Positions 1 to 8,219 of a stretch of DNA of 64,000 bases are shown one piece after another. The notes beneath the pieces were generated by a model. The model had not been told where the DNA came from. It made no database searches and saw nothing but the letters and a program-made list of their open reading frames with translations. Within the stretch, counting starts at the first letter, position 1. Every line of letters begins with the position of its first letter. Position numbers and translations under genes: made by a program. This stretch comes from Bradyrhizobium sp. AUGA SZCCT0176 (GTDB lineage: Bacteria; Pseudomonadota; Alphaproteobacteria; Rhizobiales; Xanthobacteraceae), in NCBI RefSeq assembly GCF_018130145.1, contig NZ_JAFCMB010000004.1:124001-188000 (forward strand), in the 5' to 3' direction.

Positions 1-410
1 TTTGAAACCTGGAGACTAATCGAGCGCAGACTGACGGCCTCGCTCTCGATGTCGGCGTCGCTACGCAGTTCGGCATTGACCGGAATCAGCCAATTTTCGC
101 CACCCACCTCCATGCCGTGTCCGGCATAGAATACGACGGCCATTTCCGCCCCTTCGGCAGCGCGGCCGAAATCGACGATGGCTTTACGCATTTCGTGCGC
201 GGTCGCGTTTTTTGTTTGCGTGACCTTGAAATTCAATCGCTCAAGGGCACGCGCAATGTCGGCTGCGTCACGAGGCGGGTTAGGTAGCTCCGGTACCTTT
301 TCGTAGGAGCCGTTCCCGATGACGAGCGCGATCCGATTCTCAGCAAGTGCCGGCTGAATGAGAAGCCAAATTGAAGTGACGACGAAGGTGGCTGCTCTAA
401 CGGTGCGCAT
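1..410 (-). CDS. Caspase-like (peptidase C14) secreted protein, C-terminus outside window
   Basis: I translated the minus strand from the ATG at 410; the frame is open to the left edge (136 residues seen). Residues 1-23 form a signal peptide: basic start, hydrophobic core, then a PALA cleavage-like site. The mature part opens with RIALVIGNGSY, followed by NPPRDAADIARAL and FYAGHG, the hallmark order of bacterial caspase-like p20 domains. His98 in YAGHG is the catalytic histidine. The catalytic cysteine motif should lie beyond the edge, so activity cannot be judged. Such proteins are often periplasmic in rhizobia and carry extra C-terminal domains; the substrate is unknown. The CRP-type palindrome at 493-508 is its only obvious upstream element. 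Confidence 0.85.
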   Translation of the reverse strand, partial: MRTVRAATFVVTSIWLLIQPALAENRIALVIGNGSYEKVPELPNPPRDAADIARALERLNFKVTQTKNATAHEMRKAIVDFGRAAEGAEMAVVFYAGHGMEVGGENWLIPVNAELRSDADIESEAVSLRSISLQVS

Positions 411-492
411 CGGTACGGTCCTAACCAGCATTAAATTCGAAGCTATCATCCGGGTACCCCGACAACAGGAAAACTAGAAATTGCACATCTTG

Positions 493-508
493 TGTGATCT
501 AACTCACA
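493..508. promoter_or_regulatory. Perfect CRP/FNR-superfamily palindrome
   Basis: The sequence TGTGATCTAACTCACA is an exact match to the CRP consensus TGTGA-N6-TCACA. It lies about 83 bp upstream of the start of the caspase-like gene and is not upstream of the kinase gene, which ends at 587. The match is seen directly. That a CRP-like regulator binds here is inference. Confidence 0.5.
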
Positions 509-586
509 GTTTGATGTGAAAGCCTTCGTTGTCCGAAGTGAAACTTGTTTGCGCGCGACGCCTCTCCGCGACACCTCGAATAAATT

Positions 587-2893
587 CTACCCCTCCTTCG
601 GCGGATACTTGCGCAGGAAACGCTCGAGCTCCGGCTGCACGGAATAAGGCGTCGGTATCGGATCGCCGGCCGGATCGACCGCAATATCAAGACAACGGCG
701 CAACGTTCGCGCCAGCTCCGCGCGCCGATACGGCTTGGTCAAAAGCGGAATCCCGTGGCCCGCGCGGTTTTTCAGCGGCAGCGCGCCGTCGCTGTAGCCG
801 GAGGTGAAGAGCACCCGGAGCGACGGACGCCCGGCCATCAGCGTTTCAGCCAGTTGCCTGCCGTTCATGCTGCCGGGCATCACGACGTCGGTGAACAGCA
901 GATCGAACGCGGCGCCCCGATTGACGATGGCGAGGGCCTCGTCGGCATTCGAGGCCACGATCACCTTGTAGCCGAGGCTCTCGAGCTGCATCGTCACATA
1001 GTCGCGGATCTTGCGGTCGTCCTCGACGCACAGGAGCGTTTCGCTGCCGCCCTGCACCGGCGAATCCTCGTCTTGTGTCGACGGTTGAAGCGCGCTGGTG
1101 TCGGCTTTGGGCAGATAGATCGTGAACGTCGTGCCGCTTCCCTCCTCGCTGCGCACGTCGACGCTTCCGCCCGACTGCTTGGCGAAGCCAAACACCATGC
1201 TGAGCCCGAGCCCTGTTCCCTGGCCGACCTCCTTGGTGGAAAAGAACGGTTCAAATATCTTGTCGAGAATGGGCTGCGGAATCCCGGTGCCGGTGTCGCT
1301 CACCTCGACGGCGACATAATCGCCGGCGCGTTCGACGCCGCAGGCCACGGCCTCGGGCACACCCAAGGTGATATTGCCGGTCGCAATGGTCAGCTTTCCG
1401 CCATTTGCCATGGCGTCCCGGGCATTGATGGCGAGATTGACGACCGCGGAGGAGAGTTGGCTACGATCGACGAATGCCGGCCACGCGTCGTCGTTCAAGG
1501 CGGCCTCGATTTCGATATTCTTGCCGAGACTTGGCGCGAGCAATCGAACGGCTTCGCGAATGAGATCATTGACGTCGATCTCGGCCGGCTGCAACGGCTG
1601 CTTGCGCGCGAACGCCAGCAGGCTGGCGGTGAGGTTTGCACCGCGGTCGGCGGCGTCGCTGATCAGTTTGGTGATCGAAGCCAGGTGCGGAACGTCCTTG
1701 ACGCCATCGGCCAGAATTTCGATCGTGCCTGTGATCACCGTGAGCATGTTGTTGAAGTCATGGGCAATGCCACCGGTCAGTTGCCCGACCGTATCCATCT
1801 TTTGCGCCTGAATCAGTCGCTCCTCGGCGAGGCGCCGCTGGGTGACGTCCCTGACAAAGGAGTTGATGATGTAACCGTCGCCGCGGCGCAGCGCCGTGAG
1901 CGACACTTCGACGAAAAATTCGTGACCGTCCCGGTGCAGCGCCGGTGCCTCATAGCGCATGCCCATGGCGCCGCCGGCGGTCTCACGCAGGAATTTGGCG
2001 ATCCGCTGCCGGTGCGCCGCGCGAAGGTGTTCGGGAAACACCAGCTCGACCAGCTTCACACCAACCGTCTCCGCCCGCGTCCACCCGGTCAAGGCTTCGG
2101 CCTGCGGACTCCATTCGAGAACGAAGCCGTTTTCGTCGGTCTGGACGAAGGCGTCGAGCGCGGTGCTCACGATGGTCTGCGCCATCTGTTCGCTGTCGAC
2201 CAGAGCCTGCAGGGCGCGCCTTTGTTCGGTGACGTCGCGGAGCACGGTCACCGCCCCGCGAAGCCTGCCGCGTTCGTCGCGCAACGGCCGGGCGTTGGCG
2301 ACGATGTAGGCTTTGGCGCTGGATCCTTCGGACTGCACCATGAGTTCGAAATCATCGACATGTTCGCCGCGCAGCGCCCGCGCCAGCGGCGAATCCGGGA
2401 TCGGCAGCGGCGTGGTACCGTCCGAAAGGAAACAGGCGAATTTTCTTACCCCCGTCAGGCTGTCGAAGCCGCGGTCCACACCCAGCAGCTGGCGGGCTGC
2501 GCCGTTGGCAACGACGACCACCGCATTCTCGTCGGCCACGACAACGCAATCGCGGATGCTTTCGACCGTGTTTTCCAGCAGGTTTGGCTTGGCGCCAAGC
2601 TGGTCTGACAATTCGGCGAAAGCCGCTGATAGCGGGGCCATCTCCCGGCTACCTTCGGCAGGCATCGCAACCGGCTTGCCGCGCGACAGGCCTTCGACCG
2701 CCCGGGTCATTTGGGTCAGCTGTCGGGACAGCGAGCCCGCGATGGCGGCCGCAAGCACCAGCGCGACCAAGATCGCGATCACCCCGACGATGAATGCCGC
2801 GCGGCCGAAACCATCACCGAACACAGCAAGGGCGCAAATGGTGCCCACGACCAGGAACACCATCGCGAACGCAAGGCGGCTCCTCAAAGTCAT
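587..2893 (-). CDS. PAS-containing hybrid histidine kinase with C-terminal receiver
   Basis: About 768 residues from the ATG at 2893 (a TTG three codons upstream is possible). Two hydrophobic segments (about residues 6-25 and 32-54) anchor it in the membrane. Two PAS-like domains follow (about 105-225 and 235-355). Then comes a HisKA domain with the phospho-acceptor His378 in GGIAHDFNN. The ATPase domain shows the N box (NLAINARDAM) and the G boxes (DTGTGIP, GQGTGLGLS). A C-terminal receiver has acidic residues in VEDD, phospho-acceptor Asp669 in FTDVVMPG and Lys in LTKPY. It should autophosphorylate and pass phosphate to its own receiver. No response regulator is adjacent, so the output is unknown. 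Confidence 0.9.
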   Translation of the reverse strand: MTLRSRLAFAMVFLVVGTICALAVFGDGFGRAAFIVGVIAILVALVLAAAIAGSLSRQLTQMTRAVEGLSRGKPVAMPAEGSREMAPLSAAFAELSDQLGAKPNLLENTVESIRDCVVVADENAVVVVANGAARQLLGVDRGFDSLTGVRKFACFLSDGTTPLPIPDSPLARALRGEHVDDFELMVQSEGSSAKAYIVANARPLRDERGRLRGAVTVLRDVTEQRRALQALVDSEQMAQTIVSTALDAFVQTDENGFVLEWSPQAEALTGWTRAETVGVKLVELVFPEHLRAAHRQRIAKFLRETAGGAMGMRYEAPALHRDGHEFFVEVSLTALRRGDGYIINSFVRDVTQRRLAEERLIQAQKMDTVGQLTGGIAHDFNNMLTVITGTIEILADGVKDVPHLASITKLISDAADRGANLTASLLAFARKQPLQPAEIDVNDLIREAVRLLAPSLGKNIEIEAALNDDAWPAFVDRSQLSSAVVNLAINARDAMANGGKLTIATGNITLGVPEAVACGVERAGDYVAVEVSDTGTGIPQPILDKIFEPFFSTKEVGQGTGLGLSMVFGFAKQSGGSVDVRSEEGSGTTFTIYLPKADTSALQPSTQDEDSPVQGGSETLLCVEDDRKIRDYVTMQLESLGYKVIVASNADEALAIVNRGAAFDLLFTDVVMPGSMNGRQLAETLMAGRPSLRVLFTSGYSDGALPLKNRAGHGIPLLTKPYRRAELARTLRRCLDIAVDPAGDPIPTPYSVQPELERFLRKYPPKEG

Positions 2894-3118
2894 GACGACC
2901 AACTGCCCAATAAAATCGCTAAGAAAACCGCCAGAGAAACCGCCCAGGAAATGATAACGACAATGGTGTGAGTATGAATGCGGGTCCGGCGCCTTGCGCC
3001 GGTTGTTCGGCGCCCTCAGCTACCCCAATGCATAGCCGAGTTCTGCGCCGCGCTCCCGCGTTTTCGGTTCCGTAGAATTACGGACAGCACCCCGGAGAAA
3101 TGGATATTTCGAATCAAA

Positions 3119-4186
3119 TTATACCCCGAATATCCTGGCGTAGCGCGCCTTGATCTCCTCGCTTTGCGCTTGCACGGCGGCGGGATCGGCCTTGAGCAAT
3201 TTCAGATTCGCCAGCGGGATGTGCTCGCCCTTCTCCTTCACCAGCGCATGAAACGAGCGGTGTGCGAACACGTCGACCAGCATCTGCTGGGTTTCGGCGC
3301 TGAAAAAGAAGTTCTGAAATAATCTTGCCGCGTTGGGATTGGGCGCGCCGCGGAAGATTCCGGAGGGAACGATGATCAACGGCGCCCCCTCGGTCGGATA
3401 GACCACCTCGACCGGTTTGCCCTGGTCCTTGGCCAGCACCAGATTGTAGTCGTTGCCGTCGGCCATGATGGCACGCTCGCCGAGCAGGATCTTCTTCGGT
3501 GGATCGGCGGCCGACTGCACCTGCATGACCTTCTGCTGCGCCAGTTTCTCCAGATAGACCCAGCCGAGATCGCGCGTCAGCACGAAGGTCGCGGTCAAGA
3601 TGGCGCCGCTGTAGCCGGGATGGCCCTTGACGATCTTGCCTTGCCATTTCGGGTCGAGCAAATCGGCATAGCTCTTTGGCGCTTCCTCGCGCTTGACGAG
3701 ATTGGTGTTGTAGCCGATCGCCTCCAGCCAGGCGCAGGACGTCGCGTGCATGCCATCGGGGTCGATCTGGTCGGCCGGGAAATGTTTGGCGACCTCCGCC
3801 GGCAGGTAGGCCGCGAGCCAGTTGTTCTTCTTCCAGTCGAGATAATGCGCCGGGTCCGTCGAGTTGGCGACGTCAACGGCGTTGATGCCGCTGCCCTGCT
3901 CCTGCGCGATGCGCTGGAAGATCCGCTCCGCGCCGGAACGCTCCACCCGGACGCTGATGCCCGGATATTTGGCTTCGAACGTCCGCGCCATCCGCTCGGC
4001 GGTGTTGAGCTCAAGCGCCGTATAGAACGACACCTTGCCCTCTTTCTTGGCAGCCTCGATCAGCGCGGGCGTCACTTCGGAAGGCGGCGGCGCCGCGGCT
4101 TTGACCGGCTCGGCGAATAAAAGGCCGGCAACGGAAGCCGTCGACGCCTTGAGCAGGTCGCGTCTCGACCATCGGCGGTCCCGCAT
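3119..4186 (-). CDS. Orphan extracellular solute-binding protein (family 1, iron/thiamine-like)
   Basis: 355 residues. The N-terminus has SRRDLLKAS followed by a hydrophobic stretch, a twin-arginine-type signal, so the folded protein is probably exported to the periplasm. The body opens with EAAKKEGKVSFYTAL and has AKYPGISVRVERSG, the pattern of family 1 binding proteins related to Fe(III) and putative iron/thiamine binders. A strong ribosome site (GGGGGAGGG) precedes the ATG. No permease or ATPase gene lies nearby, so it either uses a transporter encoded elsewhere or has another role. The ligand cannot be named from sequence. Confidence 0.85.
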   Translation of the reverse strand: MRDRRWSRRDLLKASTASVAGLLFAEPVKAAAPPPSEVTPALIEAAKKEGKVSFYTALELNTAERMARTFEAKYPGISVRVERSGAERIFQRIAQEQGSGINAVDVANSTDPAHYLDWKKNNWLAAYLPAEVAKHFPADQIDPDGMHATSCAWLEAIGYNTNLVKREEAPKSYADLLDPKWQGKIVKGHPGYSGAILTATFVLTRDLGWVYLEKLAQQKVMQVQSAADPPKKILLGERAIMADGNDYNLVLAKDQGKPVEVVYPTEGAPLIIVPSGIFRGAPNPNAARLFQNFFFSAETQQMLVDVFAHRSFHALVKEKGEHIPLANLKLLKADPAAVQAQSEEIKARYARIFGV

Positions 4187-4247
4187 CGCACCCTCCCCCT
4201 TTGTCGCCCGACCGTTGTTCGGCCGCCTGTTCGTTCGAAACCGCCTG

Positions 4248-5018
4248 CTAGCTCGCCCGCTGATGCGCCTTCAGCGCCTCGCCGAACGCCTCAAACAGCG
4301 CACGGTTGATCGGATTGCGCTGCGGGTCGTACTCCGCATGCCATTGCACGCCGAGCGCAAAGCTCGGTGCGTCAGCAATCCGGATCGCTTCGATGGTGCC
4401 GTCTTCCGCCACGCCCTCGATGACGACGCGCTCGCCGGGATCGAGAATGCCTTGCCCATGCAGCGAGTTCACGCGAATGGTTTCGCAGCCAAGCAGCTTT
4501 GCAAAAGCGCCGTCCGGGGTGAGATGGACGTCATGCCGGTCGGCAAAGATCACCAACGGATCGGGGTGGATTTCGCCGTTCTCCAGCCGCGGCATGCGGT
4601 GATTCATGCGGCCGGGGATTTCGCGAATCTCCGGGTGCAGCGAGCCGCCAAAGGCGACGTTCATTTCCTGCAAGCCGCGGCAGATACCGAAGATCGGCAC
4701 GCCGCGGGCGACGCAGGCTTCCGCCAGCGCAAGGGCGACGTCGTCGCGGTGAATATCGTAGGGCTCGTGCCTCTCATGCGGCTCGGTCTTGAAACGAGTC
4801 GGATGAACATTGGCACGGGCGCCTGTCAGCACCACCCCGTCGACGGCGTCAAGCAAGGCGCCGATATCGGTAATCTCCGGCGATCCCGCAAACATCAGCG
4901 GCAGTGCGCCCGACACGTCGGCTACAGCGCGGAGATTGCGCTCTCCGACCATCTGGGTTGTGAAACGATTTTCGATGCGATGGGCGTTCCCGATCACACC
5001 GACCACGGGCCGTCTCAT
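4248..5018 (-). CDS. Class I glutamine amidotransferase-like hydrolase (peptidase C26)
   Basis: 256 residues from the ATG at 5018; an in-frame TTG lies two codons upstream. The nucleophile elbow FGICRG carries Cys113, and VQWHAEYDP carries His227 and Glu229, giving the complete Cys-His-Glu triad of the C26 family. Members such as PuuD hydrolyse gamma-glutamyl-GABA in putrescine breakdown; others act on related gamma-glutamyl compounds. No puu genes are adjacent, so the substrate is uncertain. It is transcribed toward the binding-protein gene 61 bp downstream and may share a transcript with it. Confidence 0.85.
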   Translation of the reverse strand: MRRPVVGVIGNAHRIENRFTTQMVGERNLRAVADVSGALPLMFAGSPEITDIGALLDAVDGVVLTGARANVHPTRFKTEPHERHEPYDIHRDDVALALAEACVARGVPIFGICRGLQEMNVAFGGSLHPEIREIPGRMNHRMPRLENGEIHPDPLVIFADRHDVHLTPDGAFAKLLGCETIRVNSLHGQGILDPGERVVIEGVAEDGTIEAIRIADAPSFALGVQWHAEYDPQRNPINRALFEAFGEALKAHQRAS

Positions 5019-5240
5019 CGCCAAATTTCTGCTTTCATCGTCCTGCGCAAGGATCTTCTAGGTTGAGCCATGATTTTGACCGATCATGCCTGCGAGAACG
5101 TGCCGGATCAACATGATATGCTGCCCACTTCTGCTTTGCAGCTCCGCGCGAATCCCAGGCCGTGCCGGCAAGCCGGCGTCAGAATAGGCGCAAGGCACGC
5201 GTTTTGGCTCGTGGGGAGGCCTGACGCGCGGCAAAGGCAG

Positions 5241-5942
5241 CTACTTCCGGGTAAAGGCTTCCCTGGCATCAACAGCCTCGACGCCGGGCAGACCGGCCGC
5301 CCGAAGCGCGGTCGCGGCGGAATTGTCGGCGCCATTCAGCCACGGCAGTTTCGCCTGGATGGCGCGGGTCACCGGCTCGCCCAGCGCGCCGCCGAAATCG
5401 AGCGGCCAGAACCCGTTAGGCACGGCCTCGGCTGATATCCCGTGGAGGCGATATCCCTTCCCCAGCATCGCCTCCGCTTGGTCAGGCTGCACGTTGCGCG
5501 CGGTCCCAGGGTTGGCCGGATCGGCAAATGTCACAAGCACCGGGATCAGCGCGCCCGTTACCGGCACGACGCCGGTCTGGCGGTTCATGTCGTTGAACGA
5601 CACGCGCTTGCCGTCGCCGGCGGCGGCCGTATAGGCGCGCAAGGCTACGTAATTGATGCCCTCGAGTTCGAGTTTCTTGTCGATATGCGCCAGCAGCGCG
5701 ACCAGATTTTTGCCGCCGCCGAGGTCGACGTAGACGGCATCGCCCACGGTGCGGGTTGGGCCGATGCCGCTGTAGCCGCGATACGGATGGACCGCCAAAA
5801 CTCCGCTCGCCGATTTGCGTCCATCGGGGGTCTCGACTTCGACGGTCAAGCGATATTTGTGGCTGGGACGGTTGATCCTGATCTGGTCGCCGATATAGAT
5901 CGCCGCCAGCAGCGCAACCGGCCCCAACCATTTGAAATTCAT
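5241..5942 (-). CDS. Hypothetical membrane-anchored protein
   Basis: 233 residues from the ATG at 5942, preceded by GAGGATGAG as ribosome site. A longer in-frame start at 6047 exists, but its 35 extra codons lie in an interspersed repeat and are probably untranslated. Residues about 4-18 form one hydrophobic N-terminal segment that could be a membrane anchor or uncleaved signal. The remainder is soluble and mixed, with VGDAVYVDLGGGKNLVALL and a Gly/Pro-rich C-terminal half. I do not recognise a family or catalytic motif. It is probably a conserved periplasm-facing protein. Confidence 0.7.
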   Translation of the reverse strand: MNFKWLGPVALLAAIYIGDQIRINRPSHKYRLTVEVETPDGRKSASGVLAVHPYRGYSGIGPTRTVGDAVYVDLGGGKNLVALLAHIDKKLELEGINYVALRAYTAAAGDGKRVSFNDMNRQTGVVPVTGALIPVLVTFADPANPGTARNVQPDQAEAMLGKGYRLHGISAEAVPNGFWPLDFGGALGEPVTRAIQAKLPWLNGADNSAATALRAAGLPGVEAVDAREAFTRK

Positions 5943-5964
5943 CTCATCCTCGCCGACGTCGCTG

Positions 5965-6063
5965 GAGCCTTTTCCGTTCCGATGGAATCGGAACGGAGCT
6001 CCAGATTCTTGATTTGACGCGTTTTCTTGACGCGAACCGGCGTCCACTTCGCTGGAAAACGCT
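5965..6063. repeat. Interspersed palindromic repeat, copy A
   Basis: About 100 bp. It begins with a perfect hairpin (CCGTTCCGAT, 3-nt loop, ATCGGAACGG) and continues through a conserved tail with TTTGACGCGTTTTCTTG and CACTTCGCTGGAAAACGCT. It is nearly identical to copy B at 7635-7735, and its tail appears inverted in copy C. I recall similar elements as very common between genes in Bradyrhizobium. Confidence 0.85.
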
Positions 6064-6189
6064 TTAGTTAGCCTGCACCGCTTGGCACACCGGGCGTGGC
6101 AGCGTCAAACCGGCGCGTGCCTCGCCGCTTGATCCCGGGCGAATTTTCGCGAAAGACTGGCGCAGGATATTCTGCAGGAAGGAATCAAC

Positions 6190-7296
6190 GTGACAGGTCC
6201 GGCTGACGATCGTCTTTTGGCCCGCAACGATCTGGCGTGGGCGATCTCGGTCGGAGGCATCGGCGTCGTGCTGTTCACGGCACTCTTGCTGTTCACCTGG
6301 TATTTCGCCGCGACCCTGTTCCTGATCTTTGCCGGCGTGCTGCTCGGCGTCGCCCTCACCGCGATGGCCAACATGCTCGGCCGTGTGGTCAAACTTCCCC
6401 ATTCGCTGCGGCTAACCGTCGTGGGCCTGGTGTTGGCCGGGCTCCTGTCGGGTATTCTTTTTCTCGGCGGCGCCACCATCGCGCAACAGACCAAGGTGTT
6501 GAGCGACACGATCAAGTCGCAGTTGGTTGACCTCAAAGCCTTCCTGGACAGGAATGGGGTCGATACCAGCTTTTTCGACTTCGGCAGCCTCAATGCGGCT
6601 TCGGATGCGTCTGCGCCGGCGGCGCCAACAACGCCGCATAGCCTTCCCAGCGCCAGCACCATCGCGTCCAGCGGCGGCGCCATTTTCAGCCAGAGCCTGA
6701 AGCTGATCCTGGGCACCGTGAGCGCGGTCGGAAACTTCTTTATCGTGCTGTTTCTGGGCCTCGCCTTTGCCGTGCAGCCGAGCGTTTACCGCAACGGGCT
6801 GCTGTTCATGGCGCCGGCCAAGCACCGCGCCCGCGCCACCATCGTTATCGACCGCATCGGCTGGACGCTGGAGCGCTGGCTGATCGCGCAGATCATCACC
6901 ATGGCCGCGGTGTTCTTTGTCACCTGGGTCGGACTTGCCATCATCGGCATCCCCAGCTCGTTCATCCTGGGCATCCAGGCCGGCCTGCTCGCCTTCATTC
7001 CAACCGTGGGTGCGATCCTCGGTGGACTGATCGTGGTGCTCGCGAGCCTCGCTTCGGGATGGGTCGCGGCGTTGAGCGCGTTCATCCTGTTCCTCGGCGT
7101 GCACGCGCTGGAAAGCTACGTGCTGACGCCGATCATCCAGCGTCAGGCGCTGGATATTCCGCCCGCCACGCTGTTCGCGTTCCAGATCCTGCTCGGCGTC
7201 GTGTTCGGCATCTGGGGGCTGGCGCTGGCGCTCCCCCTGATGGCGATCGCCAAGGTCATGATCGACCACTTCAAGGCCGAAAGGACGATGGCGTAA
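6190..7296 (+). CDS. AI-2E family (PerM-type) transporter
   Basis: 368 residues from a GTG start with AGGAAGGA upstream. Several hydrophobic segments lie near residues 15-60, 75-100, 175-195 and from 235 to the end, with a hydrophilic Ala/Ser/Pro-rich loop near 125-160. The C-terminal half (IPSSFILGIQAGLLAFIPTVGAILGG, split here by family-typical GIQ and IPTVGA motifs) matches the AI-2E/PerM permease family. Members export autoinducer-2 or act as sodium/proton antiporters. No quorum-sensing gene is adjacent, so the substrate is open. Confidence 0.88.
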   Translation: MTGPADDRLLARNDLAWAISVGGIGVVLFTALLLFTWYFAATLFLIFAGVLLGVALTAMANMLGRVVKLPHSLRLTVVGLVLAGLLSGILFLGGATIAQQTKVLSDTIKSQLVDLKAFLDRNGVDTSFFDFGSLNAASDASAPAAPTTPHSLPSASTIASSGGAIFSQSLKLILGTVSAVGNFFIVLFLGLAFAVQPSVYRNGLLFMAPAKHRARATIVIDRIGWTLERWLIAQIITMAAVFFVTWVGLAIIGIPSSFILGIQAGLLAFIPTVGAILGGLIVVLASLASGWVAALSAFILFLGVHALESYVLTPIIQRQALDIPPATLFAFQILLGVVFGIWGLALALPLMAIAKVMIDHFKAERTMA

Positions 7297-7298
7297 GC

Positions 7299-7601
7299 CT
7301 AGCCCGCCGAGGTCAGCACCGTCTCGGTGTGCTCGACCTCGGGCGGCGCCGCAAAGTACTGCCCGACCAGGCCGCGCCATGCCGTAAAATCTTCCGAGCC
7401 GCGGAAGTCGACGGTGTGATTTTCCAGCGTTTCCCATTGCGCCATCAGGCGATAGCGCTGCGGCTTCTCAATCGACTTGTGCAGCTCAAACCCCTTGCCG
7501 CCCTTGGCGCGCAGGAACAGCGGACGCGCCTTGGCCACCGCGGCCTCAAAATCCTTCTCGGTGCCGGGTTTGACGTCGATCTGTGCGATTTCGGTGATCA
7601 T
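7299..7601 (-). CDS. Small antibiotic biosynthesis monooxygenase (ABM) domain protein
   Basis: 100 residues from the ATG at 7601. A start at 7718 would add 39 codons lying largely inside repeat copy B and is disfavoured. The opening (MITEIAQIDVKPG), AVAKARPLFL, then YRLMAQWETLENH and FTAWRGLVG are the usual order in single-domain ABM proteins, dimeric ferredoxin-like folds of about 100 residues. Some members oxidise quinols or aromatic polyketides without cofactor; others degrade heme. The typical role cannot be fixed from sequence. It is convergent with the AI-2E permease, with 2 bp between stops. Confidence 0.82.
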   Translation of the reverse strand: MITEIAQIDVKPGTEKDFEAAVAKARPLFLRAKGGKGFELHKSIEKPQRYRLMAQWETLENHTVDFRGSEDFTAWRGLVGQYFAAPPEVEHTETVLTSAG

Positions 7602-7634
7602 TGATGAAGGCCTTCTGCTGGGAACAATCGTCTC

Positions 7635-7735
7635 TAGAGCCTTTTCCGTTCCGATGGAATCGGAACGGGCTCTAGATTCTTGTTTTGACGCGTTTTCTTG
7701 CCGCGAACCGGTATCCACTTCGCTGGAAAACGCTC
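7635..7735. repeat. Interspersed palindromic repeat, copy B
   Basis: Same orientation and almost the same sequence as copy A at 5965-6063. It contains the 10-bp stem CCGTTCCGAT/ATCGGAACGG and the tail ending CTTCGCTGGAAAACGCT. It sits upstream of the ABM-domain gene. Confidence 0.88.
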
Positions 7736-7802
7736 TAACCCAGCCCGGCGCAAAGAAAAAGGCGCCTCGCGGCGCCCGGCATCAGCATCCCGAAGGTCAG
7801 CC

Positions 7803-8039
7803 TCAGTTGAACAGCAACACTGCGCCCACAACCATCATCGCGCAACCGATGAACAGGATGGCGGGCCAGCGCGTTCTGCGCTGATCGTAACGGCCCTGCG
7901 CCCGGCGCTCGGTTATGAGCGCCGTCTCGAATTCTTCCGAGCTGGAGAACATGCAGGCGAAGCCGCCACGGGCGGAGACTGCGGCCGCTTCGAGCGACAT
8001 CAGGGCAGCCTGGGGGTTTCGCGAGCGTATCGACTCCAT
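7803..8039 (-). CDS. Small hypothetical membrane protein
   Basis: 78 residues from the ATG at 8039; a longer start at 8126 exists but runs into repeat copy C. The N-terminal two thirds is soluble (SLEAAAVSARGGFACMFSSS), followed by a basic stretch (RRAQGRYDQRRTR) and one C-terminal transmembrane helix (WPAILFIGCAMMVVGAVLLF). This is the architecture of a tail-anchored protein with the basic stretch on the cytoplasmic side. I do not recognise a family. Confidence 0.6.
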   Translation of the reverse strand: MESIRSRNPQAALMSLEAAAVSARGGFACMFSSSEEFETALITERRAQGRYDQRRTRWPAILFIGCAMMVVGAVLLFN

Positions 8040-8095
8040 AAGTAAATAATATGGACAGAATGGTAAACGCGAGGTTACCGCCGCGTTTTCCTGCA

Positions 8096-8219
8096 GCGCG
8101 TTTTCAAGCGAAAGCCTGTCCCGCACTTGATGCGGGATGGCTACCGGTTCGCGTCAAGAAAACGCGTCAAACAAGAGTCTGGAGCTTCGGTTCTGCTCAA
8201 ATCAAAACCGATCAGCTCT
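8096..8219. repeat. Interspersed palindromic repeat, copy C (inverted, variant)
   Basis: Opposite orientation to copies A and B. It shares GGTTCGCGTCAAGAAAACGC and the flanking GCGTTTTC, but has a different internal hairpin (TCCCGCAC TTGA TGCGGGA) at about 8119-8137. It lies between the small membrane protein and the diguanylate cyclase. Confidence 0.75.

Noticed and set aside
755..2608. 617-codon plus-strand frame opposite the histidine kinase
   Set aside because: Exact antisense of a kinase with all motifs; Arg/His/Gly-rich product without domains, as expected from high-GC shadow frames.
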